Below, piece after piece: positions 12,359-22,898 of a DNA stretch of 64,000 bases. Positions within the stretch are counted from its first letter, which is position 1. Each line of letters opens with the position of its first letter. Under the pieces are notes generated by a model that did not search any database, was not told the origin of the DNA, and was given only the letters and a program-made list of their open reading frames with translations. Location of the stretch: contig JANFAH010000015.1 in assembly GCA_024663395.1 (NCBI GenBank), positions 1,351,001 to 1,415,000 of the forward strand. The letters run 5' to 3'. The translations under genes and the position numbers were made by a program. The stretch is from Pisolithus tinctorius (Eukaryota; Basidiomycota; Agaricomycetes; Boletales; Pisolithaceae).

Positions 12359-14249
12359 CCAAAACCAACACCAAAGATAAATATGAGCAAGTGGTGGTTT
12401 ACCTCCATGGAACCTGGAGGGCAGAGAAACCTAAAGTGGGAGAGACTTCAAGTGGAGGTGCTCCTGGTGCAAGTCATCAATGAGTTATGCAGGAGAGGAT
12501 GAATGAATGCTGATTGAGAAGGGGATGCTGAACAGAGCAGAGGTGTTCAGCCAAATTGACTTGTGCCAGGAGCATATTCTATCAAAGTCCATTACTCCCA
12601 AGTCCTGTTGGCTGAACACCTCTGCTCTGTTCAGCATCGGACTTTGATAGAATATGCTCCTGGCACAAGTCAATGATGAGTTATGCAGGAGTGGAAGAAT
12701 GACCAAGCAAGAGGTTGTTGATGAAGCACTGATGATACTGCTGATGATGAATAGAGGTAGATAGACCCTTGATGGAGCCTCAACTACCAATGATATGAAT
12801 GAGGACAGATAGACTCTTCTGAATGAGCCTCAACTGTCAACAACAAGATATGCTGAGCTGAGCTGAACTGACTGCTGAGTGACTTCTTGATTGCTTGTGG
12901 GGTAGCTAAGTACATGGGGGTTTATATACTGTGGGGGGAGCACAGCTTGTGACAAACAAGGCACAAACACTTGGTAAGTAATGAGTAAGGACTGAGTAAT
13001 CATGATGAGTAAGTGAGAAATGAAAAGTAAGCAAGCAAAGAAGATTGGTAAGTATTGGCAATGAACGAGTCAAGGACAGCCAAAACATCACAGAATGAGT
13101 CAAATGGAGTCAGAAACTGAGTAAGTGCACTGATATCACATTAGGGGGTGGCAATGCAAGTCAGATCTCAGTGGAGACATCTCTAGATCCAAAGATGGCA
13201 TGACAGATGGATGGTGTTTCCAGATAGGTAAGTATTAATTCCAGAATTGAAGGGCATGAGTCAGGCATCAAAGGGGGCTAGGGCATTGGGGGTCTGTGGG
13301 GCAATGGGAGCATAAGCAATCGCATCTCCCACCCTTCCATCCTCTCAGCAAAGTTAACAAAAGCTTCGTGAATGGGGCTCTGATGGAGGAGGAGGAGAAG
13401 GGGGGACATCTTCTGCTGGATCTTGCAGTAAGAAGGCAAGATGCATGTCATACTCGTTGTGAATGCAATCAGGGAGGCTGGAGGACAGTAGATTATGCTG
13501 CAGCTGTTGCAGTGTGGGAAGAATGATGGACAAGTCTGGAATAAAGATGATGCAGGGAGCAGGGAGGAATGATCCATATGCTTCATCAACTGGGGAGACC
13601 AAAACAACCACATAAGACCTTTCTAACCAAGTGACAGACCTGAGGTGACCAAAGAATGTCCTTCTGGAAGTCATACTGACAAGGAGAACATGCTGACCAA
13701 GCTGCATGGGATGAGATGGGGCTGACAATGATGGGATGAACCAGGGGGCTTCAGGATGGAAGCTGGTGGGAATGCCTGGCAGATATACATAGCCACTGTC
13801 TCTGGCAAATGAGACAAGTGAGATGATCAATGAAGAGGTGGCCATGATTGATGGACTTCGTGAAATGAGTGTCTGATGGATGGAGTGCTGTAGAAATGTG
13901 TAGGGTGCAAGGATCCTCTCCAAATTTGGAAGGCAGAATCGCATGGCTGAGCACTTTAAGCGAGTGTGAGAACAGAGTCGATATCTTTGGAAATGGCAGA
14001 GATATGATGAAAACTGGAATGCCATACATGGGCACTAAAAACCTTTAATGTGTGCTTAACTCGCTTCCTCTTTTCTCTTTAGCACTGACAACTCATTCTT
14101 GTGCAAAGGATGACTGCTTACATCCAGCAGTCTTTCTATTCATGAGGCCTTTAGTCTTCATCTGCATGGCATGGGCATTGCACACAACTCATTGATGAGT
14201 TAGGCAGAGTCAGCTGTAACCATGTCCACAACACCTTTGGTGTGTGACA
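12330..14249 (-). repeat. LTR-like insert in gypsy B gag (copy 1)
   Basis: A ~1.9 kb sequence separating the two gag halves. Read on the minus strand it starts TGTCACACACC at 14249, exactly the start of its inverted relative at 19022, and contains a TATA-like TATATAAACC near 12925. TG start, internal promoter and no coding domains suggest a long solo LTR. The left end is only approximate and no clean target duplication was found. An open frame of 223 codons (13354-14025, minus) lies in it; most of it (MATSSLIIS onward) is also open in copy 2, but it resembles nothing I know. Confidence 0.5.
12525..12672. repeat. fold-back inverted repeat in the insert
   Basis: Two perfect inverted pairs: 12525-12554 with 12608-12637 (30 bp) and 12557-12590 with 12639-12672 (34 bp). 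Compared with copy 2 (about 20550-20620), where these segments occur once, the middle of this copy is a duplicated and inverted piece. Confidence 0.85.
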
Positions 14250-14995
14250 GCATGCATCTATCTCTTGGGCAAGGTGCCAGAGCACATGAAGTGTCTGGGG
14301 TTTGCCAACTCAACAGACTTCATCCTTAATCCAGTCTGGGAGCCTGGAGTAGAAGTGGTGATGCAGTGCACTGTCTCCATAGCCTTGGACTTGTGAAGCA
14401 AGCTGATTAAAATCAACTACGTATTTGTTGATGTGCTGGTTATCTTTCATGTGTAAGTGGTTGAGCTGACTCTCAGTGTCAGCAACTGGATCATGAGGAC
14501 CGAAGGTGGTTTGCAACTCCAGGACAAACTCCCTCCAGGAGTCCATCCAGAGAGGCCAGTCATCAGGGTTGCCGAGTCCAAGCAAGTCTGGCTTGAACCA
14601 TTCAAGAGCCATGCCCTTGAGGTAAGACTGCACAAAGATGACTTTGGTGCAGTCGGTCCTGAAAGCCCAGGGATGGTCTTGGAAATTAAGTTTGTACTGG
14701 ATGAAGAAGGCATGAAGCTTCTTGGGATTGGTGCCATCAAAGGTGTCAGGCTCACATAACTTGGTCCTTCTTGAGGACTCAGGAGTGGTGTGGGCATTGC
14801 AAACCAGTAGCTTGATGGCTCCTGCAAGGTTGTCTAAGACTGTAATGGCAGGCTTGGTGTCTGGATCTGGGAAGTCTGGTTCATCCTCTGGATCATTCTC
14901 ATCCAGATTATCATCACCAGGACCATTATCATTGGGATCGTTGCCAGGGTCATCATTGTCTGGGTTATTATCATCATCGTTGCCACACTCACTGC
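14250..14995 (-). pseudogene. gag: gypsy B gag, N-terminal part
   Basis: Asp/Asn-rich N-terminus, then a retrotransposon gag domain (FDGTNPKKLHAFF, GMALEWFKPD, FGPHDPVADTE). An in-frame TGA at 14310-14312 is followed in the same frame by more gag sequence up to the insertion point near 14250. To the right it is cut at about 14995, where a plus-strand RNase H begins, so the natural start is lost. Confidence 0.7.
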
Positions 14996-16308
14996 TCTGG
15001 AGCTCAACTATGACACTCATGATAAGGAGTTGTTGGCAATTTTTGAGGCCTTCCACCACTGGCAACATTACTTGGAAGGCTCTGCCACCCCTGCTGATGT
15101 GGTGACTGACCATAAAAACTTGGAGTATTTCTCCACCTCTAAGGTCCTAACCCACTGTCAGGCTCATTAGTACCTCTCCCAGTTTAATCTAGCCATCCAT
15201 TTCTGCCCTGGCTACCTTGGAGCCAAGCCTGATGCACTTACCCACTGGTGGGAAGTTTACCCAAAAGAGGGGGATAAGGACTACATGCAGGTAAACCCTC
15301 ATAACTTCTGCCCTGTGTTTACCCTGGAACAGTTCACTTTGTCCCTCTGTACTACCCACCTTTCGGCCCCTGTGCTCTGAGCCACCATGATCTTTGATGT
15401 TGAGCAGCTCCATGTTGACATCATCTCTGCACTGCCCTCCAACCCCATCTCCACTTCCCATCTCCCAACTCCAACAGAAATCAGACCCTCAAGCAGTACC
15501 TCCACACCTACCGCAACTATCAGCAAGATGATTGGTCAGAGTTACTCCCACTAGCAGAGTTTGCTTGTAATAATGTGCCAAATGCTACTACTGGAGTCTC
15601 TCCCTTTTTTGCTAATAAGGGATACCACCCAAACTTGTCAGTTTACTCTGACCATGATCTTACCTCTCCAAAGGCCCATAACTATGTTGTGGAGCTTTCT
15701 GCCCTGCATGACTTCCTCCACACTGAGATGGCTGCCACTCAACTCTGCTATCAAGGTCCAGCTGATGCTAGACACATTCTGCCACCAGAGTTCAAAGTTG
15801 GTGACCAGGCTTATGTCAAGGCTAGGTACTTCTGCTCCACCTGCCCTTTGGCCAAACTTGCAGAGAAGAACTTGGGCCCCTATGCTATCATAGCTAGGCC
15901 TGGTACACACTCCATCACCCTCCGCTTACCTGATGTGATGTGGGCCATCCACCCTGTCTTTCACATGTCACAGTTAGAGCCTGCTACTCCAAACCCCTTC
16001 CCTGATTGGCACCAACCTCTGCCTCTGCTTGTTGAGGTGGATGGTGACCTTGAGTACAAGATTTCAGAGATCCTTGACTCAAAGGTGGATTGCCATTGCT
16101 GCCATTGTCAGTTACTGTATCTAGTCTGCTGGGCAGGCTATGAGAACACTGATGACAAGACCTCTTGGGTGCTGGCAATGGAGTTAGAACATGCCTCTGA
16201 GTTATTGGCTGCTTACCATGCTTGCTATCCTCACACACCTGAACCTTACTCACCTCTGTTGTAGCTTTGCTATGGCCTTCAGGGGTTCAGGCCCTAAGGG
16301 GGGAATAC
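14996..16308 (+). mobile_element. truncated gypsy element, RNase H to chromodomain
   Basis: Plus-strand relic beginning inside RNase H (ELNYDTHDKELLAIFEAF at about 15003), running to the RNase H end (KPDALTH) and then jumping at about 15480 to the late integrase core, so the HHCC domain and most of the catalytic core are deleted. A purine tract (AAGGGGGGAA, about 16296-16305) and an LTR start follow. It abuts gypsy B head-on; the RNase H is close to that of B, so both come from one family. Confidence 0.75.
15480..16264 (+). pseudogene. pol: gypsy integrase C-terminus with chromodomain
   Basis: Open from 15575 (an internal Met). Late integrase core (LLPLAEFACNN, TTGVSPFFANKGYHP), then the SH3-like integrase C-domain (KVGDQAYVKARYF, LGPYAI, VFHMSQLEP), then a chromodomain (EVDGDLEYKISEILDSK ... 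YLVCWAGYE ... SWVLA). Chromodomain-tailed integrases define chromoviruses and direct insertion to modified histones in related elements. Catalytic residues upstream are deleted, so it is inactive. Confidence 0.8.
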
Positions 16309-16508
16309 TGTCATGACCATGACACCTACTCCACCCTCTTCTGATGCATTCCTGTGCTCCTCCAACCCTCCTGACACCTTGGAGATTGCCAAAACATATC
16401 AAAAACATTTCATTGCTCACTCCCCACTGGGGCTATGACCACCAGAATTGAGGTGTGGCATGCTGGAGCATGCCCCATGAAACTGGCACCATGTGCCTTG
16501 CAGTAGCA
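16309..16508 (+). repeat. 3' LTR fragment of the truncated gypsy
   Basis: Begins TGTCATGACCATGACACC right after the purine tract, as expected for a 3' LTR. It is cut after about 200 bp by the LINE F fragment, so its end is unknown. Confidence 0.55.
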
Positions 16509-17760
16509 TCCTGGGAGAATCAGAACACATGGATGAGACCAATCACTGCAAAACCCTGGCAAAAAAAGTAAAAACTGCTATCAATATGAGGTGGGCCTTC
16601 CTAAGGGACCCAAAATTCCCATTGGAACTAAAGCTAGTGGTGATCCACTCCAACATCCTGTCCTTGGGTCTATATGGAGGAGAATGGGTTGGAATGTGCC
16701 AATGCAGGACAAACATAATACAGAAAGTGTAGAAATATCTGTAGGCTACCTCAGTAGTGAACAAACTACTGAATGTATTACTGTACCTGTAGGCTACTAC
16801 AGGATGTCATTATAGTAGAATACTGGGAATATGAATGGACCTACCCTCAGTAGTGAACAAACTACAGAGGGAATACTAGTAGAAAATACTACAAGTATGT
16901 ACGCTTTTTGTGCTTATGTAAGCACACCTAGCATCGCACCTAAGTACCAACAAACAGTGACACTTTATGTTCCAACAGAAAGAAGTCAATGTGGCACTAA
17001 AGCTAGCCTTAGGGTCCACCTCCAACAGCACCATGCATGCACACTGGGTCATGGCCTGGGAGCTCAGTGTGCCCATGATAGAGGAATGTATGGCAGACCT
17101 CAGAGTGAGATTGTGGCAGAAACCCCCCAGATGAAAACCTGGATCTCTACTCTGGTCGATGAGGAAAACAAACTAGTAGACAGAGCCCACTCCTGGTCTA
17201 GCCAAACCACCCACATGATCAGATGTACACACCAAAAGGTGAACAAAGGAGAGCAACACCAGCACTGCTGGATCTATAAAACCCTGATGAGGGAAGGAAA
17301 AATTGACTCCCTCCAACTCACCAAAGAGGATGACCTGGAAAGAGAAAAGACCAGAATCAGATGCCTGGTCATCCTCCACATCATCAGATGCAGCTTTGAT
17401 TGCTCAAGAGTGAACAGAAATGAAGCCACCAAAATCTACAAGGCCTGTACCTTCAGGGCCTCCAGGTACATCCAAGCAGCCACACACATGCCCCATCTGA
17501 ATGACAGCATAATCTGGTTGGCAAGGATCCATACATCCTTGTGGTGGACCTCCCAGAGGAGATGAGACTTCCTGAAGAACACAGGATGGGACCATACCCA
17601 TATCCCTGATGGGGAATGCATGTTCTGTGGCCAGGAAACCATGGTCAGGATCAACCACATCCTGTTGACTTAGAGCAGGTTTGTCAACAGGTATACAAGG
17701 CATAGTGCCAGACAGCAAAGGAGTTCAAGCAGAGGGTGAAGGGGTCAATGTGAAGCTATG
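16509..17760 (+). mobile_element. 3' fragment of LINE F
   Basis: From about 16510 the sequence matches the end of the LINE at 63528-64000 almost base for base (LRDPKFPLELKL, SLGLYGGEWV, GVPMIEE-like region, MKTWISTLV). It continues about 700 bp past what the window shows of LINE F and so shows that element's missing C-terminus, with a possible zinc motif (CMFCGQE ... NHIL) at about 17618. The 5' truncation is typical of LINEs. A solo LTR interrupts it at 16728-16977. The 3' end is approximate; no poly(A) seen. Confidence 0.75.
16728..16977. repeat. solo LTR, 250 bp, target duplication GAAAG
   Basis: Starts TGTAGA, ends CCAACA. The 5-bp GAAAG occurs on both sides (16723-16727 and 16978-16982). 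The uninterrupted site is present in the other copy of the host LINE near 63760, with GAAAG once, which confirms insertion and borders. Inside, a 20-bp segment (CTCAGTAGTGAACAAACTAC) occurs twice. The element family that made it is not identified. Confidence 0.88.
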
Positions 17761-17769
17761 AGTTCAAAC

Positions 17770-18115
17770 CAGGAGCACTAGTCTTAGCTCACAATATGAG
17801 AATCGAGAAGGAACTCAACCACAAGATGAAGCCAAGATACTTGGGCCCCATGGTAGTCATCAGGTGAACCAAAGGAGGCTCCTACCTGTTAGCTGAGCTT
17901 GATGGCTCAATCTCTCGACTTCAATATGCTGCATTTTGCTTACTCCCTTATTATTCTAGGAAAAAAATCTCAATAGCAGTAGAGGAACTCACGAACTGAA
18001 GTGAAGAAGAGCTGCACAAACTCAAGGAGGAGTTGATAGAGGATGAATTGATCCCCAAAGCTGAAGACATCCTATGAGAAGAGGACATTGAGGGGAGTGA
18101 GTCAGGTGAGGGTAT
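17770..18115 (+). pseudogene. pol: gypsy integrase C-terminal scrap
   Basis: Translates in pieces to the C-terminal integrase region of the element A family: ALVLAHNMRIEKELN, LGPMVVIR, GGSYLLAELDGSIS and an acidic tail. In-frame stops at four or more points. Closest relative in the window is 2189-2500 on the other strand. Confidence 0.65.
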
Positions 18116-19021
18116 CTGAAACCTTCAGTTGTAGATATTGGTGTGCTCATTCAACCAATGCACTTTGACTATTGGCTCAAATTCAAGCATAATTAGGTGT
18201 GACCAGTATCTGACTTGTACACTGACTTGTACATTCTGCTTCAAAAAATATAAAATAAGTCACAGCTTTTGAATGTTTGATAAGCACTGATCAATTCTGT
18301 GTTGGACAGGAATATACATGAGGTATGATGACAGGGCTGTTGAAGCCTGGAAAAGAGATAATGCAAGGTACTTAATCACATGATTTCCTCTTACCCAACA
18401 CCTTCTCAGATGTGACATGGCCCTTTGAGGCCTGGTCTAACACTTTGGTCGCAGTGTGAAGGGCTTTGTGAAGCATGACAAGCATCTTGGTGTTGAAAAG
18501 CAAAGGCAGCAAAGAAGGGGAACCAGAAGTCAAGGGAGTTGGTGCTGAGTTAGAAGAGGATGCACTAGAAGTTGAGGGAGGAGGAGTCAGACTGGGAGAG
18601 GGAGACTTGACATGAGCACATTTTGAAGCATGAGCAGGCCTGTGGGTGATTTTGACAACAGGTTTGGCAGGGTACTGAGGAGGAGTGAGAATGGGAGGAG
18701 TAGAGCCTGTGCAAAGTGCCTGGACCCAGGCTCTGAACTGGGCCAAATCATTCTAGGGGTGGCATCAACAAGAGGGCTTTTAGGTCAAGAGAGAGGAGGA
18801 AAACATGCACATATAGAGGGCAGGTGTAACAAAGTTGGCAGCAGCATGTGCACTTGAGCCCTAGGGCTCCAGAACAGACAGCTCAAGCAATGTGACACCA
18901 GCCACAGGGGATGATGGGTGGGTAGATAGGAAAGCTGTCATCCTTCAAGGTACACTCAATGAGCTTGATGTGCCAGTCCAGACAGTAAACATGCCATTGG
19001 AGACCAGATTCTCCAAGATGG
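18116..19021. other. unassigned repeat-like DNA
   Basis: No recognisable gene. A minus-strand open frame of 124 codons (18372-18746), Ser/Pro-rich, has no recognisable domain and I do not call it a gene. Confidence 0.35.
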
Positions 19022-20640
19022 TGTCACACACCAAAGGTGTTGTGGACATGGTTACAGCTGACTCTGCCTAACTCATCAACAAGTTGCATGCAATGCCCAT
19101 GCCATGCAGATGAAGACTAAAGGCCTCATGCATAGAAAGACTGCTGGACATTAACAGTCATCCTTTGCACAAGAACAAGCCATCAGTGCTAAAGAGAAAA
19201 GAGGAAGTGAGTTAAGCACACATTAAAGGTTTTTAGTGCCTGTGTATGGCATTCCAGTTTTCATCATATCTCCAACATTTCCAAAGATATTGACTCTGTT
19301 CTCACACTTGCTTAAATTGCTCTGCCATGCAATTCTGCCTTCCAAATCTGGAGAGGATCCTCACACCCTATGCATTTTGACAGCACTCCATCCATCAGAC
19401 ACTCATTTCACTAAGTCCATCAATCATGGCCACCTCTTCATTGATCATCTCGCTTGTCTCATTTGCCAGAGACAATGGCTATGTATATCTGCCAGGTGTT
19501 CCCACCAGCTTCTGTCCAGAAGCCCCCTGGTTCATCCCATCATTGTCAGCCCCATCTCATCCCATGCAGCTTGGTCAGCATGTTCTCCTTGTCAGTATGA
19601 CTTCCAGAAGGACATTCTTTGGTCACCTCAAGTCTGTCACTTGGTTAGAAAGGTCTTATGTGGTCATTTCAGTCTCCCCAGTTGATGAAGCATATGGATC
19701 ATTCCTCCCTACTCCCTGCGCTGTCTTTATTCCAGTCTCATCCATCATTCTTCCTGCATTGCAACAGCTGCAGCATAATCTACTGTTCTCCAGCCTCCCT
19801 GATCACATTCATGATGAGTATGATGTGCATCTTGCCTTCTTACTGCAAGATCCAGCAGAGGATGTCCCCCCTTCTCCTCCTCCTCCATCAGAGCCCCATT
19901 CATGAAGCTTCTGTTAACTTTGCTGAGAGGATGAAAGGGTGGGAGATGTGATCACTTATGCTCCCATTTCCCCACCTGGAAACACCATCCATCTGTCATG
20001 CCATCTTTGGGTCTGGAGATGTCTCTGTCAAGGTCTGACTTGCATTGCCACCCCCTAATGTGATATCAGTGCACTTACTCAGTTTCTGACTCCATTTGAC
20101 TCATTCTGTGATATTTTGACTGTCCTTGACTCATTTATTGCCAATACTTACCAATCTTCTTTGCTTGCTTACTTTTCATTTCTCACTTACTCATCATGAT
20201 TACTGAGTCCTTACTCACTACTTACCAAGCATTTGTGCCTTGTTTGTCACAAGCTGTGCTCCCCCCACAGTAGATAAACCCTCATGTACTTAGCTACACC
20301 CCAAGCAATCAAGAAGCAATCCACAAGTGAACCAGAAGTCACTCAGCAGTCAGTTCAGTGCATATCTCATCATCAACAGTTGAGGCTCCACAAAGGGGTC
20401 TATCTGTCATCATTTGTATACTTGGTAGTTGAGGCTCATTTGGAAGAGTCTATCTACCATCCTTCATCATCTGCAGTCCACCTCATGCTTAGTCAGCAGT
20501 TTTTGCTTAGTCATCTCACTACTCCTGTGTAGCCCATCATTGACTTGCACCAGGAGCATGTTTTATCAAAGTCCATCATTCCAGAAGTCCTTTCAGCTGA
20601 ACACCTTCACTCTGTTCAGCATCCCCTGTCCAGTTATCAC
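19022..20640 (+). repeat. LTR-like repeat (copy 2, inverted relative of 12.3-14.2 kb)
   Basis: Begins TGTCACACACC at 19022, the same start as copy 1 in opposite orientation, and follows it through about 20640 with scattered substitutions and a gap near 19970. TATA-like region near 20265. A 160-codon frame (19426-19905) is conserved with copy 1 but carries no known domain. The right border could not be fixed. Confidence 0.6.
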
Positions 20641-22245
20641 CTGCTTCAAATTTTTGTTTTTTTTCTTGGTTTCATTTCTGCTAAGTCATCTTAAGGATGA
20701 AACAAAGTCAAGAGTGCACAAAGCACTCTCATAGGATTGTGAATACATTGCTGATAGAGGGTTTTACAGGTATATAATAATCTTCAAGCTGGGTCATATA
20801 TACAGAGGGTCACTACCCCCAGCCACTGCACTATGTAAATGCCCTGTCACAATTCTACTGTTGGCTGCATTTCAATGAGCTGTTCCTGCCTTGCTCTGTG
20901 TTTGATTTATTACTCACTTGTTTGCATGTTTGAAGGGCTTTGATCATCACTCAGGCAAAAGGGTGGCTTCAGAGGTGTGGAAAATTGAGGGTGTGAAGAG
21001 ATGGAGGAGGTACATGGGAGTTGGCTATGAGGGGTCTTGGGGACATTGGTGAGAGTATGGGAGAGGTTCGAGGAGCACAGTGTGGGTTCAGGATTGAAGG
21101 GACATGTTGTTGGAGGAAGAGGGGGTTGAGTGTGGGGTAGAAGGTGACATGGGGTACAGTGAGCAAGGGGAAGGCTAGGAGAGTCAGAGGGCAAGGGTGT
21201 GAAGAAGAGGTTGGTGAGGATGGGTATGAAGCTGAGGACATCTATGCAGGGAAGGGGGATGACCAAGGATGGTTAGCATCTAAACCCCCCCTCAGATGTA
21301 GGGAACATGGACCTTTTCCCTATGAGAAGTTGCACTTCTGTTGTGTTGAAGGGAAGGTTTGAGGGTGAAGAGTGTAGGTGAGGGTTGAAGAGGATTCAGA
21401 CTTAGGGGTTGTGGCCAAAAGAGCTTGGTGTCAAAAGATGGAGAGCTGACTAAGCATGCAGGTAGTATGGCACATGCCACATCACTTGGAGACTGGGTTA
21501 CAGCATGGACAAGAATACTGTACTAGACATCACTATCTTCTGTGTCCATCTTGGGGAGAGCAAAGATATCACTGCTTCAGCTCCTCTTCATCAAAGTTCT
21601 TCTTTACAGTCTAGAAAATATCTTCTTGGGTGAGTTCCCTTTTCATTCATCTAATGTACTTAACCTGCATCCAGACTGAAGCCCCTTCAGGGTTGACCCA
21701 ACTTGAGTGGAACCTACCTCTTCTGGAGTCAGAGTTCTCAGCCATCAGAAAACAGTAACTTACAGTGGAACATTCCAGTGGGGATTGTTCAGTTGCATCC
21801 TATTTGGGTAAACCATGTGTGTTACTCAGCTCTAAGATCTGGCCAATTAAGTGATGTTACACTGCCTTGCTTCTGATGGAAACATCTGATGCAATGCATC
21901 TTATCACTGCATGTGCTATTTAAGCTGGATCATTGCTTAGCCTCAAACATGCCAATGCTGTGCAAATGAGTCATTCTGAGTCATATTGACTGTGGATGAT
22001 GTGACCCGCAGTTGATGTGACTCATAATGACTGTTCAGCACAGCCATATGTCTTGGGTATGGTATGACATGACTAATCCCCCCAGGCCTATAACCCTGGG
22101 AATGTCTGTGTTCTACCCATACCCAATGCTGCATTAGGAAGGAGTTACCAATTATGGTACCACTACCTTCTGTTTATGGACTTATGACAGGGTAGACCTG
22201 CCTTTTATGGGTTGTCCCTTGCCATAAATGGGTGGGTAGAGTGGG
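20641..22245. other. unassigned DNA upstream of the Rep locus
   Basis: CpG-poor, no gene, RNA or repeat recognised. Small open frames on the minus strand (20910-21266) are low-complexity Pro/Ser and probably meaningless. Confidence 0.35.
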
Positions 22246-22288
22246 TAGAGGCCCCCCTTACAATGTTATAAAGGGTGGGGGGCCTCTA
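22246..22288. promoter_or_regulatory. origin-like stem-loop with TATA box upstream of Rep
   Basis: Perfect 12-bp inverted repeat, TAGAGGCCCCCC (22246-22257) and GGGGGGCCTCTA (22277-22288), around a 19-base AT-rich loop. The loop holds TATAAAG (22267-22273), 59 bp before the Rep ATG. On the minus strand the loop contains TAACATTGT, which differs from the geminivirus nick site TAATATTAC at three positions, all transitions. In geminiviruses the nick site lies upstream of Rep on the strand opposite to it, as here. Seen: stem and loop. Inferred: origin function. Confidence 0.5.
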
Positions 22289-22331
22289 TCTCCTACTCGT
22301 CATCTTCACCTACTTTCCCACACCTTTCAGC

Positions 22332-22670
22332 ATGTCCCAAGCATCATCATCCTCTAACCTCTATGCCTTGACATCACAATGGCATACTACTTGTTTCATC
22401 TCACCCATTGCCACTCCCTCCATCCCCTCCATGCCAGGCACTCCAATGCCACAAGTGATGGCAGAGGGCCAATGGCAACACCATGCTGTCCCATCACCAG
22501 CACTGCCAACACAGCCTTCTCTCTTCAGCACCCTGCTTGCCCTGCCTCTGCCTGTGCAACAGTGCACTTCGTTGGTTGGACTGATTAGGTCTCAACCCCT
22601 AAGGGCAAGACAGGCTGCACAGCCTGGTGCTACTTTCAGATGGAGCACTAAAAGGTATTTTTTGACATAT
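22332..22670 (+). pseudogene. geminivirus-like Rep, 5' part
   Basis: Start ATG at 22332 after a TATA box. About 100 residues of Ser/Pro/Gln-rich N-terminal extension, longer than in geminivirus Rep, precede a segment ending in the FLTY signature of rolling-circle motif I. The gene is then cut by LTR element C (CATAT target duplication at 22666-22670) and resumes at 33885. Rep of this class nicks and rejoins the origin to start rolling-circle replication. Related Rep genes are known as old integrations in fungal genomes. Confidence 0.65.
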
Positions 22671-22867
22671 TGTTAGGGGTTATACCCCGAACATAGTAGC
22701 TACTTAGTATGGGCATGTGATACCTCGGTATCACATGCCTCCTCATATATAAGCATTGCCTCGAAAATTTTAGAAAGAATCTTTTTTGTCTCTACGTCTT
22801 ACTGTGCAAATACCATATGGTACACTTCGCATGTGTGAGCTTGAGGCAATTCCACTACAACCTTACA
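22671..22867 (+). repeat. 5' LTR of element C
   Basis: 197 bp, TG...CA ends. A TATA-like ATATATAAG at about 22744-22753 is the probable promoter. A GTGATACC...GGTATCAC inverted repeat lies in U3. Five differences from the 3' LTR. Confidence 0.93.
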
Positions 22868-22898
22868 ATTTTTTGAAGTGTGTTGATGAGTATTTGCA

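Larger units (their letters stand above)
9690..14995 (-). mobile_element. Ty3/gypsy LTR retrotransposon B (decayed)
   Basis: Minus-strand gypsy relic: gag N-terminal part 14250-14995, gag C-terminal part 11894-12330, protease about 11400-11834, RT and RNase H about 9690-11130. Integrase is missing on the left. The gag is split by an insert (about 12330-14249). CpG-poor, with stops and indels, so old. In RT a segment reading [10 protein letters not shown] has Trp where the family has Arg, which fits CGG to TGG. Confidence 0.75.

Noticed and set aside
16831..16977. Start of the protein read through 16831-17565.
   Set aside because: The first ~50 codons of that frame lie in the solo LTR; only the part after 16983 is LINE.
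20910..21266. Minus-strand protein of 118 codons.
   Set aside because: Pro/Ser low-complexity, no domain, and the shifted frame is similarly open.
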